From: G965276675 sp965276675
Lineage (GTDB): Bacteria > Acidobacteriota > Terriglobia > Terriglobales > Acidobacteriaceae
Assembly (NCBI GenBank): GCA_965276675.1
Contig: OZ255624.1
Span: forward strand, 1,736,001 to 1,800,000
Length of the DNA stretch: 64,000 nucleotides
Direction of reading: 5' to 3'
Shown here piece after piece: positions 34,932-43,810 of this stretch. Below the pieces are notes generated by a model that saw only the letters and a list, made by a program, of their open reading frames with translations, had not been told where the DNA came from and searched no databases. The first letter of the stretch is position 1, and the number at the start of each line of letters is the position of its first letter. A program made the translations under genes and the position numbers.

Positions 34932-35408
34932 TTAACGTACGCCCGCTACGGCTGTGGGCGTCTCAGGCGCGCGCAGGGCAGCGGTCTTGGCCGGAGTTGC
35001 GCTCGTGGTTTTCGGCGCTGGCGCGTATTTCGACGCGCACTTGGCCTGCAGTTCCGTCGCGTGGAAGACGCCATCGTGCCCGAAGGTACCGATCGCCAGC
35101 GCCTGCGCGTCGTCCTTGAAGGTATCGGGTGGCGGCTCCGCACCCTGGTACTGCACCGGCAGCGTGCGTCCCTGTTCCAGCAGCACAAAGTGGGCGTGCG
35201 TTCCGTTGCGCTCGATCGACCCCGGCGCTACATTGCCCGCCACTCGCAGATGCCGCGTATATGCCTTCTGTCCCATCCCCTGCAACTCCGTAATGGTGAC
35301 GTAATAGCTCTTGTTCGCCTGCACGCCGCTCACCGCGAGGTACAGAATCGTGCCCAGCACAATGGCGACGGCAATGGTGATACGGAAAGTCTGCGAGCGA
35401 GGATTCAT
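34932..35408 (-). CDS. ccmE: Heme chaperone CcmE with CXXXY motif
   Basis: A 158-residue periplasmic heme chaperone with one N-terminal anchor (ITIAVAIVLGTILYLAVSG) and the OB-fold core (LRVAGNVAPGSIER, HFVLLEQGRTLPVQYQG). The heme-binding site reads QAKCASKY: Cys124 replaces the histidine of the usual HXXXY, giving the CXXXY form known from the system I* variants of archaea and some deltaproteobacteria. It has an Ala/Pro/Thr-rich tail. It is the first gene of the ccm operon, divergent from thiC. Confidence 0.88.
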   Translation of the reverse strand: MNPRSQTFRITIAVAIVLGTILYLAVSGVQANKSYYVTITELQGMGQKAYTRHLRVAGNVAPGSIERNGTHAHFVLLEQGRTLPVQYQGAEPPPDTFKDDAQALAIGTFGHDGVFHATELQAKCASKYAPAPKTTSATPAKTAALRAPETPTAVAGVR

Positions 35409-35627
35409 GGACTGCTACAAGGGTAGGTCTCCGGCGAGTGAGCGTCAAGCGGATGCGCAACCCCACGCGCATGTTGGTTCCATGCTGAAGAAAAGAAGCT
35501 CGACTTTGCCTGTTTCACAGCCCACGCGTACTTGTGACTGGCAGCTATAATTGATGAAAGGTTGACCGCAGGGTAACCGAGGCTGGAGTACCGGGGCTGG
35601 CCGAAGCTTCTGCAAGGGAGAACAGCG

Positions 35628-37100
35628 ATGAGCACGAACGGGCACGGAGAGAGTTACGCGACAGCAGAGATCCTGAAGCCACGCGTCGAGTGGATTGCCA
35701 AGCGTAGGGCAGAGGCGGAGCGGACCGGCGACCGCAACATGTCGCAGATGCACTTTGCGCGCAGGGGCCGCACGACCGAAGAGATGGAGTTTGTCGCCGC
35801 CCGTGAGAACGTGACGGCCGAGCTGATCCGGAGCGAGATCGCCGCAGGCCGCCTCATCATCCCGGCCAACATCAATCATCCCGAGGTGGAGCCTATGGCC
35901 ATCGGGGTTGCCTCGCGCTGCAAGATCAACGCCAACATCGGCAACTCCGCCGTCAGCTCGAATATTCAGGAAGAGCTCGCCAAGCTACATACCGCGATTA
36001 GCTATGGCGCCGACACCGTCATGGACCTCTCGACCGGTGGCAACATACCTGAGATTCGCGAAGCCATCCTGCGGCACTCGCCCGTGCCCATCGGCACCGT
36101 CCCCATCTACGAGGCCCTTAACCGCGTCAAGCGCCTCGAAGACCTCAACATCGATGTCTATCTTGAGGTCATCGAGGAGCAGGCTGAGCAGGGTGTCGAT
36201 TACTTCACCGTCCATGCCGGCGTGCTGATCCAATACGTGCCCATGGTTGCCAAGCGCATCACCGGTATCGTCAGCCGGGGCGGCGCCATCCTGGCCCAGT
36301 GGATGACCCACCACCACAAGCAAAACTTTCTCTACGAGCACTACGACCGCATCGTGAAGGTGATGGCCAAGCACGATGTTTCCTTCTCGCTCGGGGACGG
36401 TCTCCGTCCAGGTTCGATCGCGGACGCCAGTGACGACGCGCAGTTCTCGGAGCTCAAGACTCTGGGCGAGCTCACCAAGACGGCCTGGGAAGACGACGTC
36501 CAGGTTATGATCGAAGGTCCCGGCCACGTGCCGCTGGACAAGATCAAGGAGCAGGTCGACAAGGAAGTTGAGTACTGCTTCGCCGCTCCGTTCTACACCC
36601 TGGGCCCACTGGTCACCGACATCGCTCCAGGTTACGACCACATCACCAGCGCCATAGGTGCCGCCATCATCGGCTGGCACGGCGCATCCATGCTCTGCTA
36701 TGTCACACCAAAAGAGCACCTCGGCCTGCCCAATGAGAAGGACGTCAAGGATGGCATGATCGCCTACCGGATCGCCGCACACGCCGCCGACATCGCCCGG
36801 CACCGGCCCGGTGCGCAGGACCGCGATGACGCCATCAGCTACGCGCGCTACACCTTCGACTGGGAGAAGCAGTTCGCGCTGTCGCTCGACCCGGAGACGG
36901 CCCGCTCCATGCACGACGAAACGCTGCCGGACGACTACTACAAGGAAGCGGCATTCTGCTCCATGTGTGGGCCGAAGTTCTGCTCCATGAACTGGTCGAG
37001 CAAGGTCGATGTTTTCAACAAGGAAGTGCATGGCCTGGAGAAGAAAGACCTTTCAGCCCTGGTGACGCTCCAGGCGCAGCAGCTCACAACAAAGAATTAA
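35628..37100 (+). CDS. thiC: Phosphomethylpyrimidine synthase ThiC
   Basis: A 490-residue radical SAM enzyme that turns aminoimidazole ribotide into HMP phosphate for thiamine synthesis. The C-terminal cluster motif is CSMCGPKFCSM (C-x2-C-x4-C); PANINHPEVEPMAIG, DLSTGGNIPEIREAILRHSPVPIGTVPIYEA (in part) and EGPGHVPLDKI are family landmarks. It is the shorter form without the long N-terminal extension. A good site (AAGGGAGAACAGCG) precedes ATG 35628. I find no TPP riboswitch in the 219-base leader, which holds only an isolated TATAAT (35546-35551). Confidence 0.95.
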   Translation: MSTNGHGESYATAEILKPRVEWIAKRRAEAERTGDRNMSQMHFARRGRTTEEMEFVAARENVTAELIRSEIAAGRLIIPANINHPEVEPMAIGVASRCKINANIGNSAVSSNIQEELAKLHTAISYGADTVMDLSTGGNIPEIREAILRHSPVPIGTVPIYEALNRVKRLEDLNIDVYLEVIEEQAEQGVDYFTVHAGVLIQYVPMVAKRITGIVSRGGAILAQWMTHHHKQNFLYEHYDRIVKVMAKHDVSFSLGDGLRPGSIADASDDAQFSELKTLGELTKTAWEDDVQVMIEGPGHVPLDKIKEQVDKEVEYCFAAPFYTLGPLVTDIAPGYDHITSAIGAAIIGWHGASMLCYVTPKEHLGLPNEKDVKDGMIAYRIAAHAADIARHRPGAQDRDDAISYARYTFDWEKQFALSLDPETARSMHDETLPDDYYKEAAFCSMCGPKFCSMNWSSKVDVFNKEVHGLEKKDLSALVTLQAQQLTTKN

Positions 37101-37115
37101 GCGAGGCGTAAAAAG

Positions 37116-37143
37116 GGCCAGAGTCTGCCGGGAGGCTCTGGCC
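37116..37143 (+). terminator. Intrinsic terminator of thiC
   Basis: Perfect 8-bp stem GGCCAGAG (37116-37123)/CTCTGGCC (37136-37143) followed by TCTCTTTC, 15 bases after the thiC stop. Confidence 0.8.
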
Positions 37144-37332
37144 TCTCTTTCGCCCCCGGACTGGATACTCTGGTAACCCCGGGCAGCCATCGAGTGTGCG
37201 GCTCTTCAACACGGAGCCGCTATAATCACCCCGAATGCGCCCCCCCGGAACTGCTTCCCTCACCTATGTTCTTCATGCAGCACCTGCGGTCCATAGCCAT
37301 AGCGCATTGGCTTCGCGCGGGCGGGTAGCGGC

Positions 37333-38817
37333 ATGACACCGCTGGAGGAGCAGGCCCTGGAAGAGCAAATCAGCGTCGAGCATCACCTGGCCGCCGATCC
37401 CATGCTCGGGCCAGAGCTGGGATCGCTGGTCGATGCAGCCGTCTCTGACGAGCTGCCGCGCGATACTGACCACATCAGAAAGCTGGAGTCCCGGGCCGTC
37501 ACCGGCGCCGTCTTTATCGCTATCACAACTGCGGCGGCCGTGGCCCTGCGCCTGCTGAACAGTATTGTCTTTAGCCACCTCTTTATCCCCAAGTACTTCG
37601 GACTGCTGGCGTTGGTCACCGCTATCCTCGTCGGCATCAACCTCTTCTCGCACCTTGGATTGCAGGACAGCGTCGTTCAAAATCCGCGCGGCGACGACCC
37701 GGATTTCCTGAACACCGCTTGGACCCTGCAGCTGATTCGCGCCATTGGCGTCTTCCTGGTTTGCCTGCTCTTTGCGTGGCCAGCCGCCCGCTTCTACCAC
37801 GAATCGCAGATGATCGGGCTCCTGCCGCTGCTGGGCTTCAGCTGCATCATTGGGGCGCTCTCGTCCTCCAGCCTGCTCACCATGGCGCGCCACATTCAAG
37901 TGCGCGAGTTGACGCTCTTGGAGCTTTTCTCCCAGTTCACCGCGTTTGCGGCGACGATTACCTGGGGATACTTCAGCCCGACCGTTTGGGCGCTGGCCGG
38001 TGGCCGGGTGATCTCCGAGGTGATTCGCACCGCCGTCAGCTTCCGCATGATGCCGGAGATCCGCCCCAAGTTGAAGTGGGACCCGTCGGCAGTGCGCGAG
38101 ATCATCAAGTTTGGTAAGTGGATTCTGGTCGGCTCGGCGCTCACCTTTCTCTCGTCGCAGTCCGACCGCCTCATCCTGGGCAAGCTCATCCCCATCGAGG
38201 TGCTGGCGCTCTACGGAATCGCCTACGCCATGTCCGATCTGCCAAGGCAAATTATCGGGCAGTTCTGCTCCAGGGTGGGCTTCCCCTTTATCGCGAAGTT
38301 CATGGACCGGCCCCGCCCGGAGTTTCGCCAACTGCTTCTGAAGTACCGGGGGCCTGTGCTCCTGTTGGGAGCAGTTCTCCTGTCGCTCACCGTCTGTACG
38401 GGTGACTTATTCATTACGCGTGTGTACAACACGCGGTACCATGGCGCAGGTTGGATGGTCGGAATCCTCACCGTGGGCCTCTGGCATACCTTGCTCTACA
38501 GCACCATTAGTCCCGCCATCTTTGCACTGCAGAAGTCGCATTACAGTGCAATCGCGAATTTTTTATACTGTGTAGCGCTTTTTATCGCGCTGCCGTTGGG
38601 CTTCCACTACTACGGTATGCTGGGAGCCGTCGTGGCGGTGGCGCTGAGCGATTTGCCCATGTACTTCTTTTTCCTGTATAGCGCGTTGCGCGAGGGACTC
38701 AACCCGGTCGCTCAAGACCTATGGACGACGGCAGCATTTCTCGTGATTCTGAGCGCGTCGGTCGCGCTGCGCTACTTCCTCGGATTCGGCATGCCGTTCC
38801 CAACGGCTTTATACTGA
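37333..38817 (+). CDS. MOP-superfamily polysaccharide flippase (Wzx-like)
   Basis: A 494-residue membrane protein with about 12-14 helices after a 60-residue charged N-terminal segment (LEEQALEEQISVEHH). The start of the transport core, KLESRAVTGAVFIAI, and QSDRLILGKLIPIEVLALYGIAY in the second half are typical of lipid-linked oligosaccharide flippases. It would move a lipid-bound sugar across the inner membrane. No glycan cluster lies next to it; the nearest sugar-transfer genes are 35 kb away. ATG 37333 lies 233 bases after thiC and its terminator. Confidence 0.85.
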   Translation: MTPLEEQALEEQISVEHHLAADPMLGPELGSLVDAAVSDELPRDTDHIRKLESRAVTGAVFIAITTAAAVALRLLNSIVFSHLFIPKYFGLLALVTAILVGINLFSHLGLQDSVVQNPRGDDPDFLNTAWTLQLIRAIGVFLVCLLFAWPAARFYHESQMIGLLPLLGFSCIIGALSSSSLLTMARHIQVRELTLLELFSQFTAFAATITWGYFSPTVWALAGGRVISEVIRTAVSFRMMPEIRPKLKWDPSAVREIIKFGKWILVGSALTFLSSQSDRLILGKLIPIEVLALYGIAYAMSDLPRQIIGQFCSRVGFPFIAKFMDRPRPEFRQLLLKYRGPVLLLGAVLLSLTVCTGDLFITRVYNTRYHGAGWMVGILTVGLWHTLLYSTISPAIFALQKSHYSAIANFLYCVALFIALPLGFHYYGMLGAVVAVALSDLPMYFFFLYSALREGLNPVAQDLWTTAAFLVILSASVALRYFLGFGMPFPTALY

Positions 38818-38969
38818 CCAGGATCTCAGTGCCGGGCCCTCTCTGCTGACCAGAGATGCATGTAATTGACTTGCAAAGGTTTAGACCGATTCACAAGCGC
38901 TTATGCAAAAAGACCAGCCCGTGCAGCAGCAACCCATTCGGATCTAAAATCCTGCCGAGCAAGCAAATC

Positions 38970-39004
38970 AAAGACCGGACGAATGACTCCCTCGTCCGGT
39001 CTTT
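38970..39004 (-). terminator. Terminator after the 33-residue peptide gene
   Basis: A 13-bp perfect stem, AAAGACCGGACGA (38970-38982) and TCGTCCGGTCTTT (38992-39004), followed on the minus strand by GATTTGC. It lies 24 bases downstream of the small gene stop. It could also stop plus-strand transcripts from the flippase gene. Confidence 0.75.
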
Positions 39005-39028
39005 GGAAGATCCCGTGCGCTCTTTAGT

Positions 39029-39130
39029 TTAGATGGAAGGAGTGCTCTTTCCATTCATACCGAAGGTCGCGACAACAACAGGACTAACAAGCATCACAAC
39101 GATTACCGAAGCAAAAAAGATACCTAACAT
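39029..39130 (-). CDS. 33-residue single-helix membrane peptide
   Basis: MLGIFFASVIVVMLVSPVVV followed by ATFGMNGKSTPSI: one strongly hydrophobic helix and a short polar tail, with no homolog I recognise. It has all parts of a gene: a promoter (TTGCAC-18-TATTAT, 39174-39203), a leader of about 35 bases, GGGAG 7 bases before ATG 39130, a TAA stop and a strong terminator. It lies in a 670-base region otherwise empty. Small peptides of this kind often bind membrane complexes or act as type I toxins; nothing in the sequence decides between these. Confidence 0.6.
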   Translation of the reverse strand: MLGIFFASVIVVMLVSPVVVATFGMNGKSTPSI

Positions 39131-39173
39131 AAGCACACTCCCAACAAGGTCAATCTGCTGTCGCCCTATGTAA

Positions 39174-39203
39174 ATAATAGTCGATCCATGTAAAAAGGTG
39201 CAA
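39174..39203 (-). promoter_or_regulatory. Sigma-70-type promoter of the 33-residue peptide gene
   Basis: Read on the minus strand: TTGCAC (39198-39203), an 18-base spacer, TATTAT (39174-39179). The -10 lies 43 bases before the ATG. Further upstream are two small hairpins (AAAGGAG/CTCCTTT at 39231-39258 and CGAAGG/CCTTCG near 39264-39280). Confidence 0.55.
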
Positions 39204-39346
39204 CAACTTCGTTAAGGTAGCACCTCTGCTAAAGGAGTACCTCTCAAAAACGCTCCTTTGAAGTACGAAGGTAATGCCTTCGCTGGATTCAATATCAAAA
39301 TGGATTCCGGTCCAGACAAAGCGCAAAGCAGGCTCCGCGACGAACC

Positions 39347-39447
39347 ACTCTTAGGGTAAATGCCGACTGCGGAACGTAAGTAAAAGTGGCCCTTCTTCGA
39401 AGAACGGCCACACCGAGTGCATCCTCACGCGAACCACCGGAACTCTA
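39347..39447. repeat. Palindromic intergenic element, copy 2 (opposite orientation)
   Basis: The 26-base core at 39386-39411 matches the core of the element at 28855-28880 in 23 positions. Flanks are also alike when one copy is reversed: CGCGTGA, GA and CTCG lie in the same places, and TACCCT and TAGAG/CTCTA recur near the ends. The outer repeats are more decayed than in copy 1. It lies just after the stop of the M28 peptidase gene. Confidence 0.55.
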
Positions 39448-39490
39448 AAATGGTCGATCGCAGAGCTCGTTCAACCAGACCGTAAAGAAT

Positions 39491-41692
39491 TTACCTTGCG
39501 GAACCCGGACCTGCCGCCGCTGCTCTCTCCAGTGTTTCGGCGGCCCGGTCGAGTGCGCTGCTTACCACGGCCAGCTGCGTTTGTGCGCGGCTTGCGTCCT
39601 TGGCATCGAGCGCTTCGTTCACTCCGGGGATGACCACGGCTGCATACCCGGTGTACTCGCCCGGCGCATAGATGGTGTGCTTGAACCAGGGCCGGTTCGG
39701 CAGCCCCGCAGGATTCAGCAAGTCCGCCTCCGCTGCCCGTAGAGCCTCGTTCAGAGAAGTCAGATTGCCAGTCGCCCTGGTCTGCTGTGCCTGCACTGAG
39801 GTCGCTGCTGTCATGAAACGCGCTGCCGCCTTCTGTGCCGCCGACAGATCCAAGGTCAATCCATCTTTGGACGCCGCTTTGCCTGCCTTCTCCAGATACC
39901 CTGAGATCTCGTGGGCATAGGTGACGTAGTCGTACGGGAGCACGTCCGCATCGGCCATGTGCAAAATCTCCAGTCCAAAGACCCGCGCCTGCTGCTGCTC
40001 GTAGACGAATGTAGGATCGGCAAACTTCGTAAACCAGGCGTAGTTGTCAAAAACCGAGTGGTAGACGCCATAGGGTCCCACCGAGCCAATATCCGTGGAC
40101 GGAACGCCAAGATGCTGGATGAACGGTGTGTAGTCGGAGCCGGATCCCAGGTCGCCGACACGAACGTCGCCCTTGTCTTGCGTGCCCTTGTCTGGCGCAT
40201 CACTGTCTTCCGCGTTCGACTTCGCCTTATGCTCCACATTGCCAGCGCTTTCGGCATCCCCTTTCTCGGATTTCGTCTTCCAGACCTGGTAGACCGAGCC
40301 GCCCTGGGGACTGGGTACCTCCATCGTGACCTCGCGGACGAACTGCTTGAGTGAGGGCACGGCTGCCGACTCGAAATTGGGACCCCCTACGCCCACATCG
40401 GTATTGATGTAGACCGCGGCATGCTCCAGCTGCTTGGCGTGGTCTTCGGCCCACTCGGTTGAGCCGATCAGGCCCTCCTCTTCGGCGTCCCAGCTACAGA
40501 CGTAGATCGTCCGCTTGGGCTTCCAGCCCGCCTTCAAAAGCGCGCCCATGCCGTGTACGGCCTCCAGCATGGCAGCGGTTCCACTGTTGGGGTCCACCGC
40601 CCCATAGACCCACGCATCGCGATGGTTGCCGGCCACCACCCAGTCGTTCTTGAGCTCGCTGCCTTCGACCTTGCCAATCACATTCCAGATGGTGCGCTCG
40701 GCGTAGTCCATCTTGAGCGCCATGTGTACCTTCACGTCGCCCGCGCCGCCCAGGTGGTAAGCGAACGGCAGCGCACCCTGCCACGAGTGCGGGACAGCCG
40801 CACCGCCCAGGTGGGCTAAAATCGGCGCGGCATCCCCGTAGGAGAGCGGCTCGGAGGGGATCGTCGGCAGGCTGGTGATCTGCGTCAACGGCAGCCGCTT
40901 GGCCTCGGCCAGATCCGGGGTAGAGGCTACGCCCGGCGTGGTCGCATCGCCCGGGTACTTGAACATGTACTGCACCGAGCCGCGTTGCACGCCTGAATCC
41001 GGACGGTACGGCCCCTTCGGATATTTGTCGCCATGGAAGTAGCCATCATCGGCTGGGTCGGAGTAGATAATCACCCCTGCCGCGCCGTGCTGCTGCGCGA
41101 TGTAGACCTTGACCCCGCGAAAGTTGGCGCCATAGCGGACGATCACGATCTTGCCATGCAGATCGATGTGCGCGTCTTCGAGTTTTTTAAAGTCCTCCGG
41201 CCGCCCGTAGTTAGCGTAGACCACCTCGCCCGTCACATCGCCCGAAGGCGAGGAGCCATTGAACGCCGGCAGCACCCGCGGATCGTCCTGGAAGGGATCG
41301 CCTTCGACGTGCTCCTTGCTGGGACCGGTCATCAGCGTCTTGCCCTGGGCATCGGTCGCCTGCACGCTTACCGCAACTGGCAGATTCAGCCATGCTTTGT
41401 AGGGCACGATCTCGGTTGCGAGTCCCGCGTCTTTGAACTTCCCAGCGACATAGACGGCTGTATCGTAATCCTCTTTGGACGCCGCCACGTGCGGCACGGC
41501 TGTGAGCGTTTTGAGCTCCTCACCGGCGAGCTTGGCATCCGGCACTGCCAGGAACTGCTCGTCGATTTTCGCTTGCTGAGCGAAGTTGTGATACCCGAAG
41601 ACGGTCTGCGGCATGGGTGGGCTCTGCGCAAAAAGAGGCGAAGCTGAAGCGGCAAGCAGGGCAGAGGCGAAGGCAAGACGGCGGCAGGGCAA
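39491..41692 (-). CDS. Secreted M28-family zinc carboxypeptidase (glutamate carboxypeptidase II-like)
   Basis: A 733-residue exopeptidase with a signal peptide (LAFASALLAASASPLFA), a PA domain (residues about 150-260), the M28 catalytic domain and a C-terminal transferrin-receptor-type dimerisation domain. The two-zinc site is complete in order: GNHRDAW, GAVDPNSGTA, DAEEEGLIGSTEW, YINTDVGV and YHSVFDN. The domain order equals that of human glutamate carboxypeptidase II. A Lys/Asp/Glu-rich insert (about residues 485-510) interrupts the catalytic domain. The start is TTG 41692 with AGGAG 9 bases upstream. Likely periplasmic peptide breakdown. Confidence 0.9.
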   Translation of the reverse strand: MPCRRLAFASALLAASASPLFAQSPPMPQTVFGYHNFAQQAKIDEQFLAVPDAKLAGEELKTLTAVPHVAASKEDYDTAVYVAGKFKDAGLATEIVPYKAWLNLPVAVSVQATDAQGKTLMTGPSKEHVEGDPFQDDPRVLPAFNGSSPSGDVTGEVVYANYGRPEDFKKLEDAHIDLHGKIVIVRYGANFRGVKVYIAQQHGAAGVIIYSDPADDGYFHGDKYPKGPYRPDSGVQRGSVQYMFKYPGDATTPGVASTPDLAEAKRLPLTQITSLPTIPSEPLSYGDAAPILAHLGGAAVPHSWQGALPFAYHLGGAGDVKVHMALKMDYAERTIWNVIGKVEGSELKNDWVVAGNHRDAWVYGAVDPNSGTAAMLEAVHGMGALLKAGWKPKRTIYVCSWDAEEEGLIGSTEWAEDHAKQLEHAAVYINTDVGVGGPNFESAAVPSLKQFVREVTMEVPSPQGGSVYQVWKTKSEKGDAESAGNVEHKAKSNAEDSDAPDKGTQDKGDVRVGDLGSGSDYTPFIQHLGVPSTDIGSVGPYGVYHSVFDNYAWFTKFADPTFVYEQQQARVFGLEILHMADADVLPYDYVTYAHEISGYLEKAGKAASKDGLTLDLSAAQKAAARFMTAATSVQAQQTRATGNLTSLNEALRAAEADLLNPAGLPNRPWFKHTIYAPGEYTGYAAVVIPGVNEALDAKDASRAQTQLAVVSSALDRAAETLERAAAAGPGSAR

Positions 41693-41871
41693 GGATGGCG
41701 TCTCCTGAGAAATGAGGTGGGCACCGCGAAGAGTCCCAGCTTACACCAGCATTCATAGAGAGCACACAAGAGCACAGAATCACCACTGGGTCTTTGTGCT
41801 CTCTTTCGTCGATACGGGGCCGTAGGCTCGAGCGCCGTTACACTAGAGCAGAGGAACTTCCCCCGATCGCC

Positions 41872-43251
41872 ATGAATCGAGACCAAAGCTCTTCCCCAAG
41901 CAGAAACGCAGTAATTGCTGAACAGATGCCAGTTGATGTCCTGCCACCTACGGTCAGCCCGCGTGGCTTTCCGGATGAGGTCGTCATCCCGGAGCGGAAG
42001 GCACGGGAGCTGGTCGGTAGTCCTTCCGAGCATGAGGAGAGCGCATGGCCGGAGATCCTGCGGTCCTTTCGCAACCCAAACTTCCGGCTCTTTTGCGGCG
42101 GCAACTTCCTTTCCAACATCGGCACCTGGATGCAGAACATCGCCCAGGGCTGGCTGGTGCTCCAGCTGACCAATTCGCCCTTCTGGCTTGGATTTGTGGG
42201 CTTTGCGGGCGCCATCCCGTTTCTGCTGTTCACGCTTTTCGGCGGCGTAATCGCGGACCGCGTTAACCGCCGCTACCTGCTCATCTCCACCCAGACCGTC
42301 ATGATGGTGCTGGCCTTTGTCTTGGCAGCTCTTGCCTTTTCTAAAAACATCACAGTCGGCCAGGTCGCAATTCTGTCGTTCCTGACTGGCGTAGCCATGG
42401 CGCTAAATGCACCCAGCTACCAGGCGCTGGTGCCGCAACTGGTGCCCATGGACGACCTGCCCAACGCCATCGCGTTGAACTCGGCACAGTTCAACCTGTC
42501 GCGCGTGCTCGGACCGACGCTGGGTGGCTATGCCATGGCCGCGTTCGGCATCGCCGGCAACTTTCTGCTCAACGCCTTCAGCTTTCTGGCCGTGCTGGTC
42601 GCGCTCTTCCGCATCCACTATCCGGCTCCGGCCAAGCGCGCGCGGCAGAGCGTCTGGCAGAGCCTGCGGGAGGGCTTCCGCTATGTGCGGGAGGACAGCG
42701 TCATGGCAGCGCTGGTCTCCTTGGTTGCGAGCGCGAGCTTTTTGCTCTTTCCGTTTCTTACTTTTGTGCCGTATTTCGTGAAAAACGTACTTGGCTCGGG
42801 CGAGCGCGGCCTCGGCTTTATCATGGCCTGCTCCGGCATCGGCGCATTTCTCGCCGCCGCTACCATCGCCTTTTGCGGGAGCATGCGCTACCGCGGCAAG
42901 GTCATCGTCTTCTCCGGCATCTTTGTCATGGCGGCAGCCATCGTCTTCTGCTACTCGCACAACTTTGCGCTCTCGGCCGCCATGTCGCTCTGCGAGGGCT
43001 ATGGCCTGACGATGACCGCCTCATTAATGAACCTGGCCCTGCAGCAGCTCACGACAGATGCTATGCGCGGCCGGGTCATGAGCATCTACGCCACCAGCTT
43101 CATGGGGCTGCCGCCGCTCGGCAGCCTGCTGGCCGGGGAGCTCTCGCGTCACATGCCCACCGCGCATGCCATCGCCGCCATGTGCGCTCTGGCTCTGCTA
43201 TCGTTTATCGCCTTCTACTTGTTCTCGCCCGCTCTGCGTGAGCTCGATTAG
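41872..43251 (+). CDS. MFS transporter, EntS-like (MFS_3)
   Basis: About 459 residues: a polar N-terminal stretch of 55 residues, then 12 helices. NPNFRLFCGGNFLSNIGTWMQ at the start of the core and FGGVIADRVNRRYLL, the loop 2-3 signature, place it with the enterobactin exporter-like MFS group. The substrate is unknown. ATG 41872 is preferred to the frame start at 41794; GAGGAA lies 15 bases upstream, further than ideal. It is convergent with mscL. Confidence 0.85.
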   Translation: MNRDQSSSPSRNAVIAEQMPVDVLPPTVSPRGFPDEVVIPERKARELVGSPSEHEESAWPEILRSFRNPNFRLFCGGNFLSNIGTWMQNIAQGWLVLQLTNSPFWLGFVGFAGAIPFLLFTLFGGVIADRVNRRYLLISTQTVMMVLAFVLAALAFSKNITVGQVAILSFLTGVAMALNAPSYQALVPQLVPMDDLPNAIALNSAQFNLSRVLGPTLGGYAMAAFGIAGNFLLNAFSFLAVLVALFRIHYPAPAKRARQSVWQSLREGFRYVREDSVMAALVSLVASASFLLFPFLTFVPYFVKNVLGSGERGLGFIMACSGIGAFLAAATIAFCGSMRYRGKVIVFSGIFVMAAAIVFCYSHNFALSAAMSLCEGYGLTMTASLMNLALQQLTTDAMRGRVMSIYATSFMGLPPLGSLLAGELSRHMPTAHAIAAMCALALLSFIAFYLFSPALRELD

Positions 43252-43275
43252 ATCTCGCTCTGAACTTCGCCCAGC

Positions 43276-43671
43276 TTAGGCGACCGGCTCCGCGCAGTGC
43301 GCGCAACGCACCGCCGCTTTCGGAATCTCACTCAGGCACTGGGGGCAAGCCTTCGTGGTCACATCCTTGGCCAGATGAAAGCGATGAAGGAACGAATTGA
43401 TGGGCAGCACCACGAGAAAGTACACCGAAGCGGCAATCAGCAGGAAGGAGATCAGCGCATTGAGAAAGTTGCCGTACTTGATCACGCCGCCATTTAGGGT
43501 GAACGTCAGATAGGAGAAGTCCGGCTTGTGCACAATCGCGGATATAAGAGGGTTGATGATATCCCCGACGAGTGCATTGACGATGGCGGAGAACGCTGCG
43601 CCGATGACCACGGCCACGGCAAGATCAAGCACGTTCCCGCGCAGGATGAAGTCCCGAAATCCCTTAAGCAT
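43276..43671 (-). CDS. mscL: Large-conductance mechanosensitive channel MscL with zinc-ribbon tail
   Basis: A 131-residue channel that opens under membrane tension to release solutes. FRDFILRGNVLDLAVAVVIGAAFSAI is the pore helix and N-terminal helix; the second helix is FLNALISFLLIAASVYFLVV. The C-terminus ends with two CxxC pairs (CPQCLSEIPKAAVRCAHC), a zinc-ribbon-like addition not found in the E. coli protein. It stands alone. Confidence 0.93.
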   Translation of the reverse strand: MLKGFRDFILRGNVLDLAVAVVIGAAFSAIVNALVGDIINPLISAIVHKPDFSYLTFTLNGGVIKYGNFLNALISFLLIAASVYFLVVLPINSFLHRFHLAKDVTTKACPQCLSEIPKAAVRCAHCAEPVA

Positions 43672-43810
43672 GCATCATTCCTCGAAAGTGGTATGGCAAC
43701 TGGTTCTCGCCCATGCTACTCGAAGCGAACCGCTAGGCAAGCAAATTTTGCACAACCGGCGGCTAGGACACTCTTTCGAGTTTAGTAGGGCGAAGCATCG
43801 CCTGGAGGGA

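Noticed and set aside
35409..35627. A TPP riboswitch before thiC
   Set aside because: None of the conserved THI-box words could be found by eye.
37273..38331. A 352-codon frame antisense to the flippase
   Set aside because: Acidic and polar low-complexity reading of membrane-helix codons; a typical shadow.
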